The notes: generated from the sequence alone by a model not told the origin. A DNA stretch of 64,000 bases from DATMER01 sp963741305 (GCA_963741305.1 CAVUHL010000003.1:2790001-2854000), one strand, 5' to 3'; numbered from the stretch's first letter, positions 1 to 7,012 are shown. Numbers and translations are program-made.

Positions 1-276
1 CTTCTCTGCGAATCCTCGGCCAAACTCCCCTTCCAATTGTCTACCCAACGCGGAGACAATCTCGGCTCCGTATTCTGCGCGCTTTTCCTTGAGGATCTCG
101 CGGCGCACTCGGTCGCCCACCTTCCAGTAGAGCAACGTCAGGCCGGCATTGACCATCCGGGCGGTCTGTTGCCTGGATTCGAGGATGAGGCTTCGCACCT
201 CGGCCAGCACAGCTTCGGACAGAGCGGCGGCGCCCCGAGCGGGCTTGATTTTGGAGATGGTACGCTTCGCGCTCAT
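1..276 (-). CDS. DUF1016 / YhcG-type PDDEXK nuclease, N-terminal part (runs off the window)
   Basis: The minus strand reads 92 codons without a stop from an ATG at 274-276 to the window edge, so the 3' part is missing. The start has a good ribosome binding site (GGGGGAGG just upstream). The peptide contains an Ala/Glu-rich helix, then a segment reading LLYWKVGDRVRREIL and AEYGAEIVSALGRQLEGEFG RGF. This is the conserved N-terminal helical region of DUF1016 (YhcG) proteins, whose missing C-terminal half would carry the PDDEXK nuclease fold. Family members are common beside toxin-antitoxin and defence genes, and here the gene sits just downstream of a VapBC-like pair on the same strand. The family call is from motif memory; nuclease activity is inferred. 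Confidence 0.75.
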   Translation of the reverse strand, partial: MSAKRTISKIKPARGAAALSEAVLAEVRSLILESRQQTARMVNAGLTLLYWKVGDRVRREILKEKRAEYGAEIVSALGRQLEGEFGRGFAEK

Positions 277-358
277 GCCCCTCCCCCACCCACGATCTCC
301 TCCAACAACCCCTCCCTCTCCTGCCGTAGCGCGGAGGTGCCAAGCGCCCCGTTCGGAA

Positions 359-766
359 TCACTCGGGCGACAACCAGATTGCAGGCAGGCGGCGGAAGTC
401 TGTCTCGTCGAAGCTGCAGACCGTCTCGCCGTTCCGTAGAGCCTCAAGGGCGAGAACCGCATCCGCGAAATCCACGTTCTTGTCCCGGGCGAGTTCGAGC
501 GCCCCTACCAGGATTTCCCTATCCTTGACTTCGAGGCCGTCCGCCGAGAGGAGCGGAACCAGGACATGGGCAATCTCCGTTGCAGAGCGGCGGTAGAAGG
601 ACTTCAGCACCCAAACGATCTCGGCCACGACCAGGGGCGACAAGATCAGCAGAACCTCGCCCATCTCCGCACGGCGCATCAGACGAGACGCGCGCTTGGC
701 CATACCCTCCGGCTCTCCAGTCATGAAGCGCAACAGAACGTTGGCGTCGACTCGCAGCCTTTTCAC
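359..766 (-). CDS. vapC: PIN-domain toxin, VapC-like ribonuclease
   Basis: This 135-residue protein has the size and layout of a PIN-domain toxin. The acidic residues expected to bind Mg2+ are visible: Asp7 in the N-terminal VDANVLLRF strand, Glu49 in LVVAEIVW, and Asp99 and Asp102 in NVDFADAVLA, with a further acidic cluster in CSFDETDF near residue 120. VapC toxins cleave tRNA or rRNA in the cytoplasm when freed from their antitoxin. The ATG overlaps the TGA of the upstream AbrB-type antitoxin gene (763-766), so the two are translationally coupled, the usual arrangement of such pairs. The exact RNA target cannot be inferred. The ORF looks intact. Confidence 0.88.
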   Translation of the reverse strand: MKRLRVDANVLLRFMTGEPEGMAKRASRLMRRAEMGEVLLILSPLVVAEIVWVLKSFYRRSATEIAHVLVPLLSADGLEVKDREILVGALELARDKNVDFADAVLALEALRNGETVCSFDETDFRRLPAIWLSPE

Positions 767-1023
767 GGCCCGGATCTCTTCGCACGACCACCCAACGCCC
801 GCCCGGCCTCCTCACGGACAGCCTCCTTGCCCGGAAAGGGCCGTTGTGCGGGAAGCGAGCCATAGAAGTCGGAAAGCTTCTGGCGCTTGACGACGCGCAG
901 CCGCGCCGTCTGATCCGCACCGACCTCGAAGATGAGATCATCGCCCTGTTCGATGCCGAGCGCCTTCCGGACCTCGGAGGGGATGGTTACCTGGCCCTTG
1001 CTCGTGACTCTGGAAATAGGCAT
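763..1023 (-). CDS. vapB: AbrB/MazE-type antitoxin (VapB-like)
   Basis: The ATG at 1021-1023 is chosen because it is preceded by AAGGTAAGGAAC and because the protein then begins with MPISRVTSKGQVTIPSEVRK, the typical start of an AbrB/SpoVT swapped-hairpin DNA-binding domain; an upstream in-frame start would add 27 unlike residues. The protein is 86 residues. The N-terminal half would bind the operon promoter and the C-terminal half, containing a KLSDFYGSLP segment, would wrap the PIN toxin. The gene overlaps vapC by 4 bp. Family knowledge predicts autorepression by the toxin-antitoxin complex. Confidence 0.87.
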   Translation of the reverse strand: MPISRVTSKGQVTIPSEVRKALGIEQGDDLIFEVGADQTARLRVVKRQKLSDFYGSLPAQRPFPGKEAVREEAGRALGGRAKRSGP

Positions 1024-1180
1024 GTTCCTTACCTTGTCTCGTTTCCTTACGATAGCATGGCGGGGGGCGGAAAGCTGCCTTCGCGCAACCATACTCAAAC
1101 ACACCGGAGCTCGAATGCCTCCCCTCCCCGCCTAGGGGAGGGACAGGGACACACGGCTTCGCTGGAGACTGGGCTAGTTT

Positions 1181-1219
1181 CAGAAACGTTCGCATGGCAC
1201 CTGTCTGGCACCTGTCTGG
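1181..1219. repeat. Short interspersed repeat, copy 1, with doubled GGCACCTGTCTGG core
   Basis: The sequence CAGAAACGTTCGCATGGCACCTGTCTGG is followed at once by a second GGCACCTGTCTGG core. Close copies (CCAGAACATTCGCGTGGCACCTGTCTGG and a one-base longer version) lie at 1822-1849 and 3168-3195. The repeats flank the M23 gene and end its truncated copy. They resemble REP-type interspersed elements, but no RAYT transposase is in the window. Confidence 0.7.
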
Positions 1220-1266
1220 AGCCCCGCCGGGAAGAGCGGCCGCAGAAGGGCTGTTATCCCACTGTT

Positions 1267-1818
1267 GTGAGACGTTTGAAGCACTTCGCCGCCCTCGCCT
1301 TCCTCCCTCTGCTCGTCCTCGCCGGCGCCTGCGTCACGACGCCCTTTCTGGATCCCCGCTACTACGAGCTGCTCTCCCAGCCGGCGCCGCAGTCGTTGCC
1401 TGTGCCGGTCGCGGGCGTGGCGAAGGGGCGGTTGTGGGACAGCTACGGCGATCCGCGCAACGGTGGGCGGCAGCATGAAGGGATCGACATCTTCGCCAAG
1501 CGGAACACGCCGGTCCTGTCGGTGACGGAAGGGTATGTCTCCGGCCTGGGGACGAACGGCCTGGGCGGCATCACGGTGTGGGTGACGGGGCCGGCCGGAT
1601 GGCGGCACTACTACGCGCACCTGGAGCGCTGGGGCGATGTGCGCCGAGGGCAGTGGGTCGAGGCCGGCACGGTGATCGGCTATGTCGGAACTTCCGGCAA
1701 CGCCGCGGCCACGTCGCCTCACCTCCACTACGGCATCTATCCGCCTTCGGGCGGCACTCTCAACCCCTATCCCCTGCTCGCCGCGGGCCCCGGCCCGGCC
1801 CTGGCCCCCTCCAAATAA
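1267..1818 (+). CDS. M23 (LytM/peptidase) family metallopeptidase, predicted lipoprotein
   Basis: The GTG start at 1267 gives a 183-residue protein; a TTG at 1276 is an alternative. Residues 1-20 form a short basic then hydrophobic signal peptide ending in a lipobox (LVLAGAC), so the mature protein should be lipid-anchored in the cell envelope. The catalytic domain has the M23 zinc ligands His70 and Asp74 (HEGID) and His152/His154 (HLH), plus the YYAHL segment and a VIGYVGTSGN turn. M23 enzymes cleave peptidoglycan cross-links, although some homologues are regulators. The domain starts almost directly after the signal peptide with no LysM or coiled-coil region. The gene is flanked by short direct repeats, and its 3' half is duplicated at 2951-3163. 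Confidence 0.87.
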   Translation: MRRLKHFAALAFLPLLVLAGACVTTPFLDPRYYELLSQPAPQSLPVPVAGVAKGRLWDSYGDPRNGGRQHEGIDIFAKRNTPVLSVTEGYVSGLGTNGLGGITVWVTGPAGWRHYYAHLERWGDVRRGQWVEAGTVIGYVGTSGNAAATSPHLHYGIYPPSGGTLNPYPLLAAGPGPALAPSK

Positions 1819-1849
1819 GCTCCAGAACATTCGCGTGGCACCTGTCTGG
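1615..1849 (+). repeat. Duplicated segment, original copy (3' half of M23 gene plus downstream repeat)
   Basis: From the GCACTACTACGCGCACC sequence inside the M23 gene through the stop codon and into the GTGGCACCTGTCTGG repeat, this segment recurs at 2951-3195 in the same orientation. By eye the copies differ by one 1-bp deletion, one 1-bp insertion and about six substitutions. The duplication ends exactly at the end of the interspersed repeat, which points to the repeat as the recombination or transposition boundary. Confidence 0.9.
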
Positions 1850-1952
1850 TACCTATCTCGCCTCGCTCCCGGCGAGGCCGCCTCGGTCATGGCCGCGATG
1901 ATCAGGCCTTCGAGCCCTCTTTCGTGGTGTCCGTTGGCATCTGAGGGATCCG

Positions 1953-2570
1953 TCAGTTACCCGAAGGAGCAAGCCACCCTTCCGACCGCAACCGCTCTGC
2001 CGCAAGATCGATCTGCGCCTGCGTAAACTGCTTCTTTCTAGGCGCCCACGAGTAGACCGCCCTCAACATGTCCTCGCGATCGTGGGCCTTCTCCTGAGTG
2101 GCGACCCAGTGAACCGTCGTGAGGAGCTCCAATCCGAACGGAGTCTCGAAACCCTCGACCAGACGTGCCACTCTGTCGAAGCGCTCATGAGTATCCGGGT
2201 GAGCTTCCAGGTAAGACTCCGAATCCCGCACCGCTCCGGGCACCGGCGCCAGTTGCTTGGTCGGCGCATCGCCGCCATCCGCGTAGCCCGAGATCAGGTG
2301 TCCTTCGATCTCGCGCAACACATGGCGCAGGTTCTCCGCGTAGGGGCCGAACGGTCCCTTCACATAACGCAGGCGCAACGGCTCACCGGCAGCTTGGAGG
2401 AAGTACATCAGCTTGTGTACTTCCAAGAGCGAGATCGATGGGTCCATCAGAGCAGCGAGATAACGATCCATAAGGCCCAGCAAGGCGGCGCGACCTGCCG
2501 TCATCTTAGGAACGTCGCTTGACCGGTTGGCGCGCGCATCCGCCGGACTACCTCCCGGCTCGAACACCAC
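1953..2570 (-). pseudogene. darG: DarG antitoxin remnant: C-terminal domain only, macro domain deleted
   Basis: The reading frame encodes about 205 residues from a GTG with no clear ribosome binding site. It starts with VFEPGGSP, the linker that normally follows the DarG macro domain, and then contains KMTAGRAALLGLMDRYL, LLEVHKLMYFLQAAGEPLR, YVKGPFGPYAENLRHVL and ISGYADGGDAP, all typical of the DarG C-terminal domain. The about 150-residue macro domain that removes ADP-ribose from DNA is absent. Directly upstream on the same strand is the N-terminal part of darT, so a deletion has joined darT to darG near 2570-2579. The C-terminal domain can bind DarT in intact systems, but this copy is probably non-functional. 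Identification rests on recalled family sequence. Confidence 0.82.
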
Positions 2571-2578
2571 CGTATCGA

Positions 2579-2895
2579 CTCCAAATGGATGATGGGCTCC
2601 TGCCCCTCTTGGTAGGTTAGTTCCGGATGATTGGCGCGGTGGATCAGGAAAAGCATGATTGAGCGGGGACAGAAATAGAAGGGCACGTACTCACCGACTT
2701 TATCGGAACGATGGCATTTGACAGGCAATCCCAACCGGCGCTGCTTGATGTCGCTCATCCCGATTGAAGCAGATGGACCACCTCGGGCGATCATTGCCAC
2801 ATCCGAGACCATAAGCCACCGTCAGCCAAGACAGACGGCAGGTTATCCAAGTGGGTGATGTGGTAGATGCGGACTTCGCCTGGTACGCCCGTCAT
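2579..2895 (-). pseudogene. darT: DarT DNA ADP-ribosyltransferase toxin remnant, frameshifted and truncated
   Basis: The minus strand starts at an ATG (2893-2895) and reads VRIYHITHLDNLPSVLADGG followed by LWS, the N-terminal NAD-binding region of DarT. A TC dinucleotide duplication then shifts the frame, which resumes as DVAMIARGG, IGMSDIKQRRLGLPVKCH, YVPFYFCPRSIMLFLIHRAN and HPELTYQEG. Homology stops after PIIHLE at about 2579, where the sequence passes into the DarG linker in another frame. The C-terminal catalytic region of DarT, including the essential glutamate, is missing. The gene is therefore dead twice over. In intact systems darT lies upstream of darG, as here. Confidence 0.82.
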
Positions 2896-2950
2896 GCCAC
2901 GGCCTCCTCGGCATCGAGATCCGAACACTCGCCAAGCACCTGTTCAGCCT

Positions 2951-3163
2951 GCACTACTACGCGCACCTGGAGCGCTGGGGCGATGTGCGCCGAGGCAGTG
3001 GGTCGAGGCCGGCACGGTGATCGGCTATGTCGGAACTTCCGGCAACGCCGCGGCCACGTCGCCTCACCTTCACTACGGCATCTATCCGCCTTCGGGCGGC
3101 ACTCTCAACCCCTATCCCCTGCTCGCCGCGGGCCCTGGCTCGGCCCTGGCCCCCTTCAAATAA
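2951..3163 (+). pseudogene. Truncated second copy of the M23 peptidase gene
   Basis: This is a copy of the 3' half of the gene at 1267-1818. It lacks the signal peptide and the HxxxD zinc-ligand motif, and a 1-bp deletion (GAGGCAG in place of GAGGGCAG near 2995) puts the first part out of frame with the rest. The frame after the deletion reads QWVEAGTVIGYVGTSGN and HLHYGIYPPSGG to the same stop. It cannot make an active enzyme. Confidence 0.88.
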
Positions 3164-3195
3164 GTTCCAGAAACATTCGCGTGGCACCTGTCTGG
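2951..3195 (+). repeat. Duplicated segment, second copy
   Basis: Partner of 1615-1849 in direct orientation; it ends with AAACATTCGCGTGGCACCTGTCTGG at 3171-3195. The darTG remnant lies between the two copies, so recombination between them would delete that remnant. Confidence 0.9.
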
Positions 3196-3232
3196 CTGGC
3201 GCGCAAATGTGCGACACTAGCCACCAGGTATC

Positions 3233-3571
3233 TCACGCTTCGGGTTTAGGGTTTCGTTGTACGTTCCTCGCCACAATTGAGTTCGCATAGCTTAGCAGCC
3301 GAGATAGGCAGAGTTGGGCAGCCTCAGAAGACGAAAAAACTTTACCGCCGCGATACCAGCCATATTGATCTCTTCCAGCACGAACTAGCTGAAGCTCATC
3401 TCGCCTTTCCTCCTCAAACTCCGACATGTACTGGAGATAAAGAGCACCGACGTTGGCCTTATTGATGTGGCACTTAACCAATGGCTGTGATCGTTTCCCC
3501 TCGGTCAAGCTCAGAGTTGTCTCATTTGCATCCAGCTCCAAGCTGTGTTCGTCATGAAGAAACCCAGCTAG
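3233..3571 (-). pseudogene. Unknown protein gene, C-terminal fragment, split by the IS1380-family element
   Basis: The minus strand encodes the C-terminal two thirds of a small protein of unknown function: it begins LAGFLHDEHSLELDANETT and contains CHINKANVGALYLQYMSEF and YGWYRGGKVFSSSEAAQLCL. The upstream part of the gene is at 5305-5458 on the far side of the insertion sequence. Removing the element and one CTAG copy restores a single 162-residue frame (163 codons with stop). No family is recognised; the reconstructed protein begins with a charged helical region rich in Glu and Arg. Confidence 0.8.
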
Positions 3572-3586
3572 CCCGGATTTCTCACC
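3572..3586 (+). repeat. IS terminal inverted repeat, left
   Basis: CCCGGATTTCTCACC, the perfect reverse complement of 5290-5304, preceded by the CTAG target duplication at 3568-3571. Confidence 0.92.
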
Positions 3587-3666
3587 GAGGACATGAAAAG
3601 GGGCTACCTCCGGTGGTATAAGTGTCGTGTCAACAAGCACTTGTACCACAAAGGGAGGATAGCCCC

Positions 3667-5076
3667 GTGACGACAGACTGTACCTTTCCGCAGCTTGAGT
3701 TTCAAGGGTTGACTCGGCGGACGGTGGTGGCGTCATTCGACGGCGGTACCCTAAGCTCGGATGGCGGTGTCTTGCTGTTATCCGAGGTGGACCGACGCTT
3801 GGGGCTGTTGGAGGAGTTTGCGGCCTGTTTCGAGGATCACCGCAATCCAGCCCTGGTCGAGCACAGCGTCGTGGAGTTGGTGCGTCAGCGTGTGTTTGGG
3901 CTGGCTCTTGGCTACGAGGATCTCAATGACCACGACGAGCTGCGCAGCGATCCGCTGCTGGCGGCGGTGGCCGGCAAGGCCGATCCGACCGGTAGCGACC
4001 GTCGCCAAGAGCAGGACCGTGGCAAACCACTGGCCGGCAAGAGTACGTTGAACCGTTTGGAATGGGGGGCTGTGAAGCAGGATCGCTATCGCAAGATCAT
4101 CCTCGATCCCGAGGCGGCTGACCGCTTTTTCGTTGATGTCTTCCTGGCCTCCTATCGGAAGGCTCCGGCAGAAATCGTGCTGGATCTCGACGCTACCGAC
4201 GATCCTCTGCATGGCGAGCAGGAAGGTCGTTTCTTTCATGGCTACTACGGTGGGTACTGTTACCTTCCGTTGTATATTTTTTGCGGCTCTCACCTGTTGT
4301 GCGCCCGTCTGCGGCAGGCCAACGTCGATGCATCTTGCGGTGCGGTCAGCGAGCTCGAGCGCATCGTGTCACGGGTTCGCGACAGGTGGCCTGAGGTGCG
4401 CATCATCGTACGTGGAGATTCGGGGTTTGCGCGTGAAGAGCTGATGAGTTGGTGCGAGAGCCACGGCGTGGACTTTGTCTTCGGTCTGGCGCGCAATGCT
4501 CGGCTGCAGCGCGCTCTCGGGGGAGAGTTGGAGCAGGCTCGTGCGCAGTTCGAAGAATCCGGCAAGGCGGCGCGCGTGTTCAAGGATTTTGTCTACCGCA
4601 CCAAGAAAAGTTGGTCTCAGCAGCGGCGTGTGATTGGCAAAGCCGAGCACTTGGCCAAGGGCGCCAACCCGCGCTTCCTTGTGACCTCACTGAGCAGCGA
4701 ACAGTGGAGTGCTCAGATGCTTTACGAGAAGCTGTATTGTGCCCGTGGCGAGATGGAGAATCGTATCAAAGAGCAGCAGTTGTGTCTGTTTGCCGACCGC
4801 ACCTCAACTCATCACTTGACCAGCAATCAGGCGCGTCTATGGTTTTCCTCGGTGGCCTACGTTCTGCTCAATGAACTGCGCCGTCTGGGCCTGGCAGGCA
4901 CCGATCTGGCTCAGGCGCGCTGTGACACGATTCGCATCAAGCTGCTCAAGATTGGCGCTCAGATCAAAGTGACGGTGCGGCGCGTCTGGGTACATTTGTC
5001 CAGTTCCCACCCCAATGCGGCCCTGTTTGCGCGGATCGTCAATCAGTTGCGGGCAAGCCATCCCGCGCTGGCCTGA
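3667..5076 (+). CDS. IS1380-family DDE transposase
   Basis: The GTG at 3667 is the chosen start because AGGGAGGA lies at the right distance upstream; a longer frame to 3622 has no such site. The 469-residue protein begins VTTDCTFPQLEFQGL and carries DGGTLSSDGGVLLLSEVDRR, the usual N-terminal signature of IS1380-group transposases. The DDE core is visible as DLDATDDPLHG (first Asp region), VRGDSGFAREEL (second Asp), and YCARGEMENRIKEQQLC (Glu region, YCxRGxxEN). It would bind the element's inverted repeats and carry out cut-and-paste transposition. The frame is uninterrupted. It stands alone inside the element with about 95 bp before it and about 230 bp after it. Confidence 0.94.
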   Translation: MTTDCTFPQLEFQGLTRRTVVASFDGGTLSSDGGVLLLSEVDRRLGLLEEFAACFEDHRNPALVEHSVVELVRQRVFGLALGYEDLNDHDELRSDPLLAAVAGKADPTGSDRRQEQDRGKPLAGKSTLNRLEWGAVKQDRYRKIILDPEAADRFFVDVFLASYRKAPAEIVLDLDATDDPLHGEQEGRFFHGYYGGYCYLPLYIFCGSHLLCARLRQANVDASCGAVSELERIVSRVRDRWPEVRIIVRGDSGFAREELMSWCESHGVDFVFGLARNARLQRALGGELEQARAQFEESGKAARVFKDFVYRTKKSWSQQRRVIGKAEHLAKGANPRFLVTSLSSEQWSAQMLYEKLYCARGEMENRIKEQQLCLFADRTSTHHLTSNQARLWFSSVAYVLLNELRRLGLAGTDLAQARCDTIRIKLLKIGAQIKVTVRRVWVHLSSSHPNAALFARIVNQLRASHPALA

Positions 5077-5217
5077 TCTGTCGTCAGAAATCCGCTCTTG
5101 TCCAAACCTCTCCAGGCTGAGGTGTCTCTGGTCGGTCGTAGGAGCGTGCATCGGGCGAGCAACTGCCCGCGACTTACGCTCTTCTTGCGTTTGCTTGGGC
5201 GGCCACGAGGGTGCGCA

Positions 5218-5246
5218 GTGGCGCACTATCCGTGGCAGTGCGCCAC
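5218..5246. other. Perfect 10-bp stem-loop inside the insertion sequence
   Basis: GTGGCGCACT, a 9-base loop, then AGTGCGCCAC. It lies in the non-coding right end of the element, 142 bp after the transposase stop. It has no U-run, so it is more likely a structural or regulatory site than an intrinsic terminator. Confidence 0.7.
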
Positions 5247-5289
5247 CCGAACCGGTCGTGGACGCGCAAACTACCGCGGTGAGACCCGT

Positions 5290-5304
5290 GGTGAGAAATC
5301 CGGG
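5290..5304 (-). repeat. IS terminal inverted repeat, right
   Basis: GGTGAGAAATCCGGG, perfect reverse complement of 3572-3586, followed by CTAG at 5305-5308. Confidence 0.92.
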
Positions 5305-5458
5305 CTAGGCTTCCAAGCTCCTGCTTGAGCACCTCCATAAAACTGGAGACCTCTGTCCTGTGCGCTTCCGCTCGGAGTTCGATGTTCCTCTCAAAATCAC
5401 GCCGCCAAGTTGATATGGCCAAGATCTTTGCTGCTGCGCGAGGGTCTAGATCTTCCAT
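5305..5458 (-). pseudogene. Unknown protein gene, N-terminal fragment, split by the IS1380-family element
   Basis: The start of the gene whose remainder is at 3233-3571. The ATG at 5456-5458 follows AAGGGAGAGCC, a good ribosome binding site. The fragment reads MEDLDPRAAAKILAISTWRR then a Glu/Arg-rich helix ending KQELGS, and would continue LAGFLHDEHS if the insertion were absent. Read into the element it ends shortly after in unrelated sequence. Function unknown. Confidence 0.8.
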
Positions 5459-5594
5459 GGCTCTCCCTTAAGATTAGTCCGTTGTAGGCCCGCAACGCTT
5501 CCATCCATCCGAGCAGAGCCAACTCAGTGGCTCCCGCACCGTCTAGATGTCGTATCCGTTAGAGGGCGCCCGCTTCGCCTCCGTGCCCCCTCCC

Positions 5595-5984
5595 CTACCC
5601 CTTAGCCTCCCGCAACAACTTCTGCAGCGTCTTGGACACCAACTGCTCCAACTCCTCGGGGCTCAAGTCTTTGGAGGCTGGACGCTCTGCGGGCGGGAGC
5701 GGGCCGAAGCCGTCGAGGATCGAGCGCATCCGGGTGGAGGCTTCGCTTGGGGGCGAGGGCTTGCGGGGATAGGCGAGGTGGAAGAACTCCGCTGGCGTCA
5801 GGCCGAGCACGCCCAGAATCTGGAAGACGTGCTCCACCTTGAGCTCGATGCTTCCGGAGAACAGCCGGCTCAAGTAGCCATAGCTCAGGCCGAGCGCCTT
5901 CTCGATGTCCCGGTTGCTGACGTCGAGGATCCGCATCGCCACACGCAACACCTGAAGCAGTCGCTGTGTCTCTTCCTGGATCAT
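5595..5984 (-). CDS. XRE-family helix-turn-helix transcriptional regulator
   Basis: This 129-residue protein has an N-terminal HTH of the Cro/C1 type at about residues 14-65 (NRDIEKALGLSYGYLSRLF, then a second helix pair VEHVFQILGVLGLTPAEFF). The C-terminal part is Pro-rich (YPRKPSPPSEAS) and ends in an acidic helix (DLSPEELEQLVSKTLQKLL) that could mediate dimerisation. It is divergent from the unknown gene at 6121, sharing a 136-bp intergenic region, so it may control that gene and itself. The ribosome binding site is weak. Ligand and regulon are unknown. Confidence 0.82.
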   Translation of the reverse strand: MIQEETQRLLQVLRVAMRILDVSNRDIEKALGLSYGYLSRLFSGSIELKVEHVFQILGVLGLTPAEFFHLAYPRKPSPPSEASTRMRSILDGFGPLPPAERPASKDLSPEELEQLVSKTLQKLLREAKG

Positions 5985-6044
5985 AGACCGTAGCCTACAT
6001 CAGGAGGAGGGAAAGATCTATTCTCCTTCCAGGAAACTTCGATC

Positions 6045-6074
6045 TTGACAAGAAATTACATTTGACTGTAGAAA
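6045..6074 (+). promoter_or_regulatory. Possible sigma70-type promoter
   Basis: TTGACA at 6045-6050 and TAGAAA at 6069-6074 with an 18-bp spacer, in the AT-richer part of the divergent region, about 47 bp before the start codon of the gene at 6121. Matched by eye only; the -10 box is imperfect. Confidence 0.4.
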
Positions 6075-6120
6075 TGGTCAAGAACGTGGTGAACACGGGC
6101 CAACCGATAGGAGAAAAGGC

Positions 6121-6636
6121 ATGACAGATTCCGACAAACCCGATGGCGATGTGCAGACGGCGTTGTCCAATGCGTTTTCCCGGGAGTACCTGGACCGGCT
6201 CCGGGAGGGCAGCGAGTCGTCCGCGTCCGGGGAGAGCGAGGCGGCGGGCCCCTGGGAGCTGCGCCACGAGGAGGGCGTCTACCCTCTGTTCCGTTCCTGG
6301 GAGGGATTCGAGCATGGCGACTCGCCCGAGGGGGTGTTCCAGGTCCGCGAGGCCGGGCTGATCTTCTTCGCGGTCCGGCCCGCGGCGGGGCGGGATCCGC
6401 TGTTCCGTCCGCTGGAGCCCGTCACGCCTCAGGGCTTCGCGGTCGAGAGCGCCGGCCAGGTGGTCGGACATCTGCGCTTCTTCAATCCCGATTGGCTGCA
6501 CGCGGCGCACGTCGGAGCGTGCCTGGCCCGCTCTCCCCTGGCCGTGGCCGCGATCCTCGAGGCCGGCGGGCCGGATTTCCAGGAGCAGGTCGGGCGAATC
6601 CTGGGCAGGGAGCTCTTCGGCGAGCTCGAACGATGA
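6121..6636 (+). CDS. Hypothetical protein, 171 residues
   Basis: The ATG at 6121 follows AGGAGAAAAGGC, a strong ribosome binding site. The soluble acidic protein has no signal peptide or membrane segment. It begins with a low-complexity charged stretch (residues 20-45, Glu/Ser-rich), then a compact domain with WELRHEEGVYPLFRSWEGF, GLIFFAVRPAAG and HLRFFNPDWLHAAHVGACLA. I do not recognise a family. It is divergent from the XRE regulator gene, so regulation by that protein is plausible. Its TGA overlaps an ATG (6633-6635) that opens a 66-codon frame through the tandem repeat; that frame is probably not a gene. Confidence 0.75.
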   Translation: MTDSDKPDGDVQTALSNAFSREYLDRLREGSESSASGESEAAGPWELRHEEGVYPLFRSWEGFEHGDSPEGVFQVREAGLIFFAVRPAAGRDPLFRPLEPVTPQGFAVESAGQVVGHLRFFNPDWLHAAHVGACLARSPLAVAAILEAGGPDFQEQVGRILGRELFGELER

Positions 6637-6930
6637 TTCCGCGTGAGGCGCAAACCTATCCGAGTGAACCGCAAACCTATCCGGGAGAGCCGCAAACCTA
6701 TCCGGGAGCGCCGCCAACCTATCGCGCGACGCGCAAATCTATCCGCGTCAGCCGCAAGCCTATCCGCGTGACGCGCAGGTCTATCCGCGTGAGCCGCAAA
6801 CCTATCCGTGAGACGCGCCAACCTATCGCGTGACGCGCAAACCTATCCCTGTTAACCGCAAGTCTATCCGCGTGACGCGCCAACCTATCCGCCTGAGCCG
6901 CAAACTTATCCGCGTGACGCGGATAGATTG
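6636..6930. repeat. Imperfect 21-bp tandem repeat array, about 14 units
   Basis: Units follow the pattern AAACCTATCCGCGTGAGCCGC, with alternating GTGAGCCGC and GTGACGCGC endings; several units are 20 bp. The shorter units break any reading frame, so the array is unlikely to be a protein repeat even though a 66-codon frame (TYPGEPQ-type repeats) opens at 6633. The array ends in a palindrome at 6907-6925. It fills most of the 376-bp stretch between the genes ending at 6636 and 7013. Confidence 0.88.
6907..6925. repeat. Palindrome closing the tandem array
   Basis: TATCCGCG, TGA, CGCGGATA: a perfect 8-bp inverted repeat with 3-base loop, formed where the last repeat unit meets an inverted partial unit. 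Confidence 0.85.
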
Positions 6931-6979
6931 GCGGTTCGCCCGGAAGGTTGCCGCGAGGTGAGGAATGGGGGAAAAGGGC

Positions 6980-6999
6980 GGGGCGAGCCGGCTCGCCCC
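6980..6999 (-). terminator. Probable terminator of the gene at 7013-7375
   Basis: GGGGCGAGCC/GGCTCGCCCC is a perfect 20-bp palindrome 13 bp beyond the stop codon of the minus-strand gene. In that direction it is followed by GCCCTTTTCC, a short T-run. Confidence 0.65.
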
Positions 7000-7012
7000 C
7001 GGGAAGAATCAA

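Larger units (their letters stand above)
3572..5304 (+). mobile_element. IS1380-family insertion sequence, complete
   Basis: The element is 1733 bp, bounded by perfect 15-bp terminal inverted repeats (CCCGGATTTCTCACC at 3572-3586 and its complement at 5290-5304). A 4-bp CTAG occurs immediately outside both ends (3568-3571 and 5305-5308). It is a target duplication because excision with one copy restores the disrupted gene's reading frame exactly. The single transposase gene is intact, so the element may still be mobile. IS1380 elements typically make 4-bp duplications, in agreement. It lies opposite in strand to the interrupted gene. Confidence 0.93.

Noticed and set aside
41..343. A 100-codon minus-strand frame at the left edge
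   Set aside because: It is the wrong frame. The frame starting at 276 matches the DUF1016 N-terminal region and has a strong ribosome binding site.
844..1266. N-terminal extension of the M23 peptidase frame back to 844
   Set aside because: The extension overlaps the antitoxin gene antisense and would bury the signal peptide; the lipobox fixes the start near 1267.
5218..5246. Intrinsic terminator for the transposase gene
   Set aside because: The stem is perfect but there is no T-run after it and it lies 142 bp beyond the stop, so it is recorded only as a stem-loop.
6636..6930. CRISPR array
   Set aside because: Units follow each other with no unique spacers and no cas genes are present; it is a plain tandem repeat.
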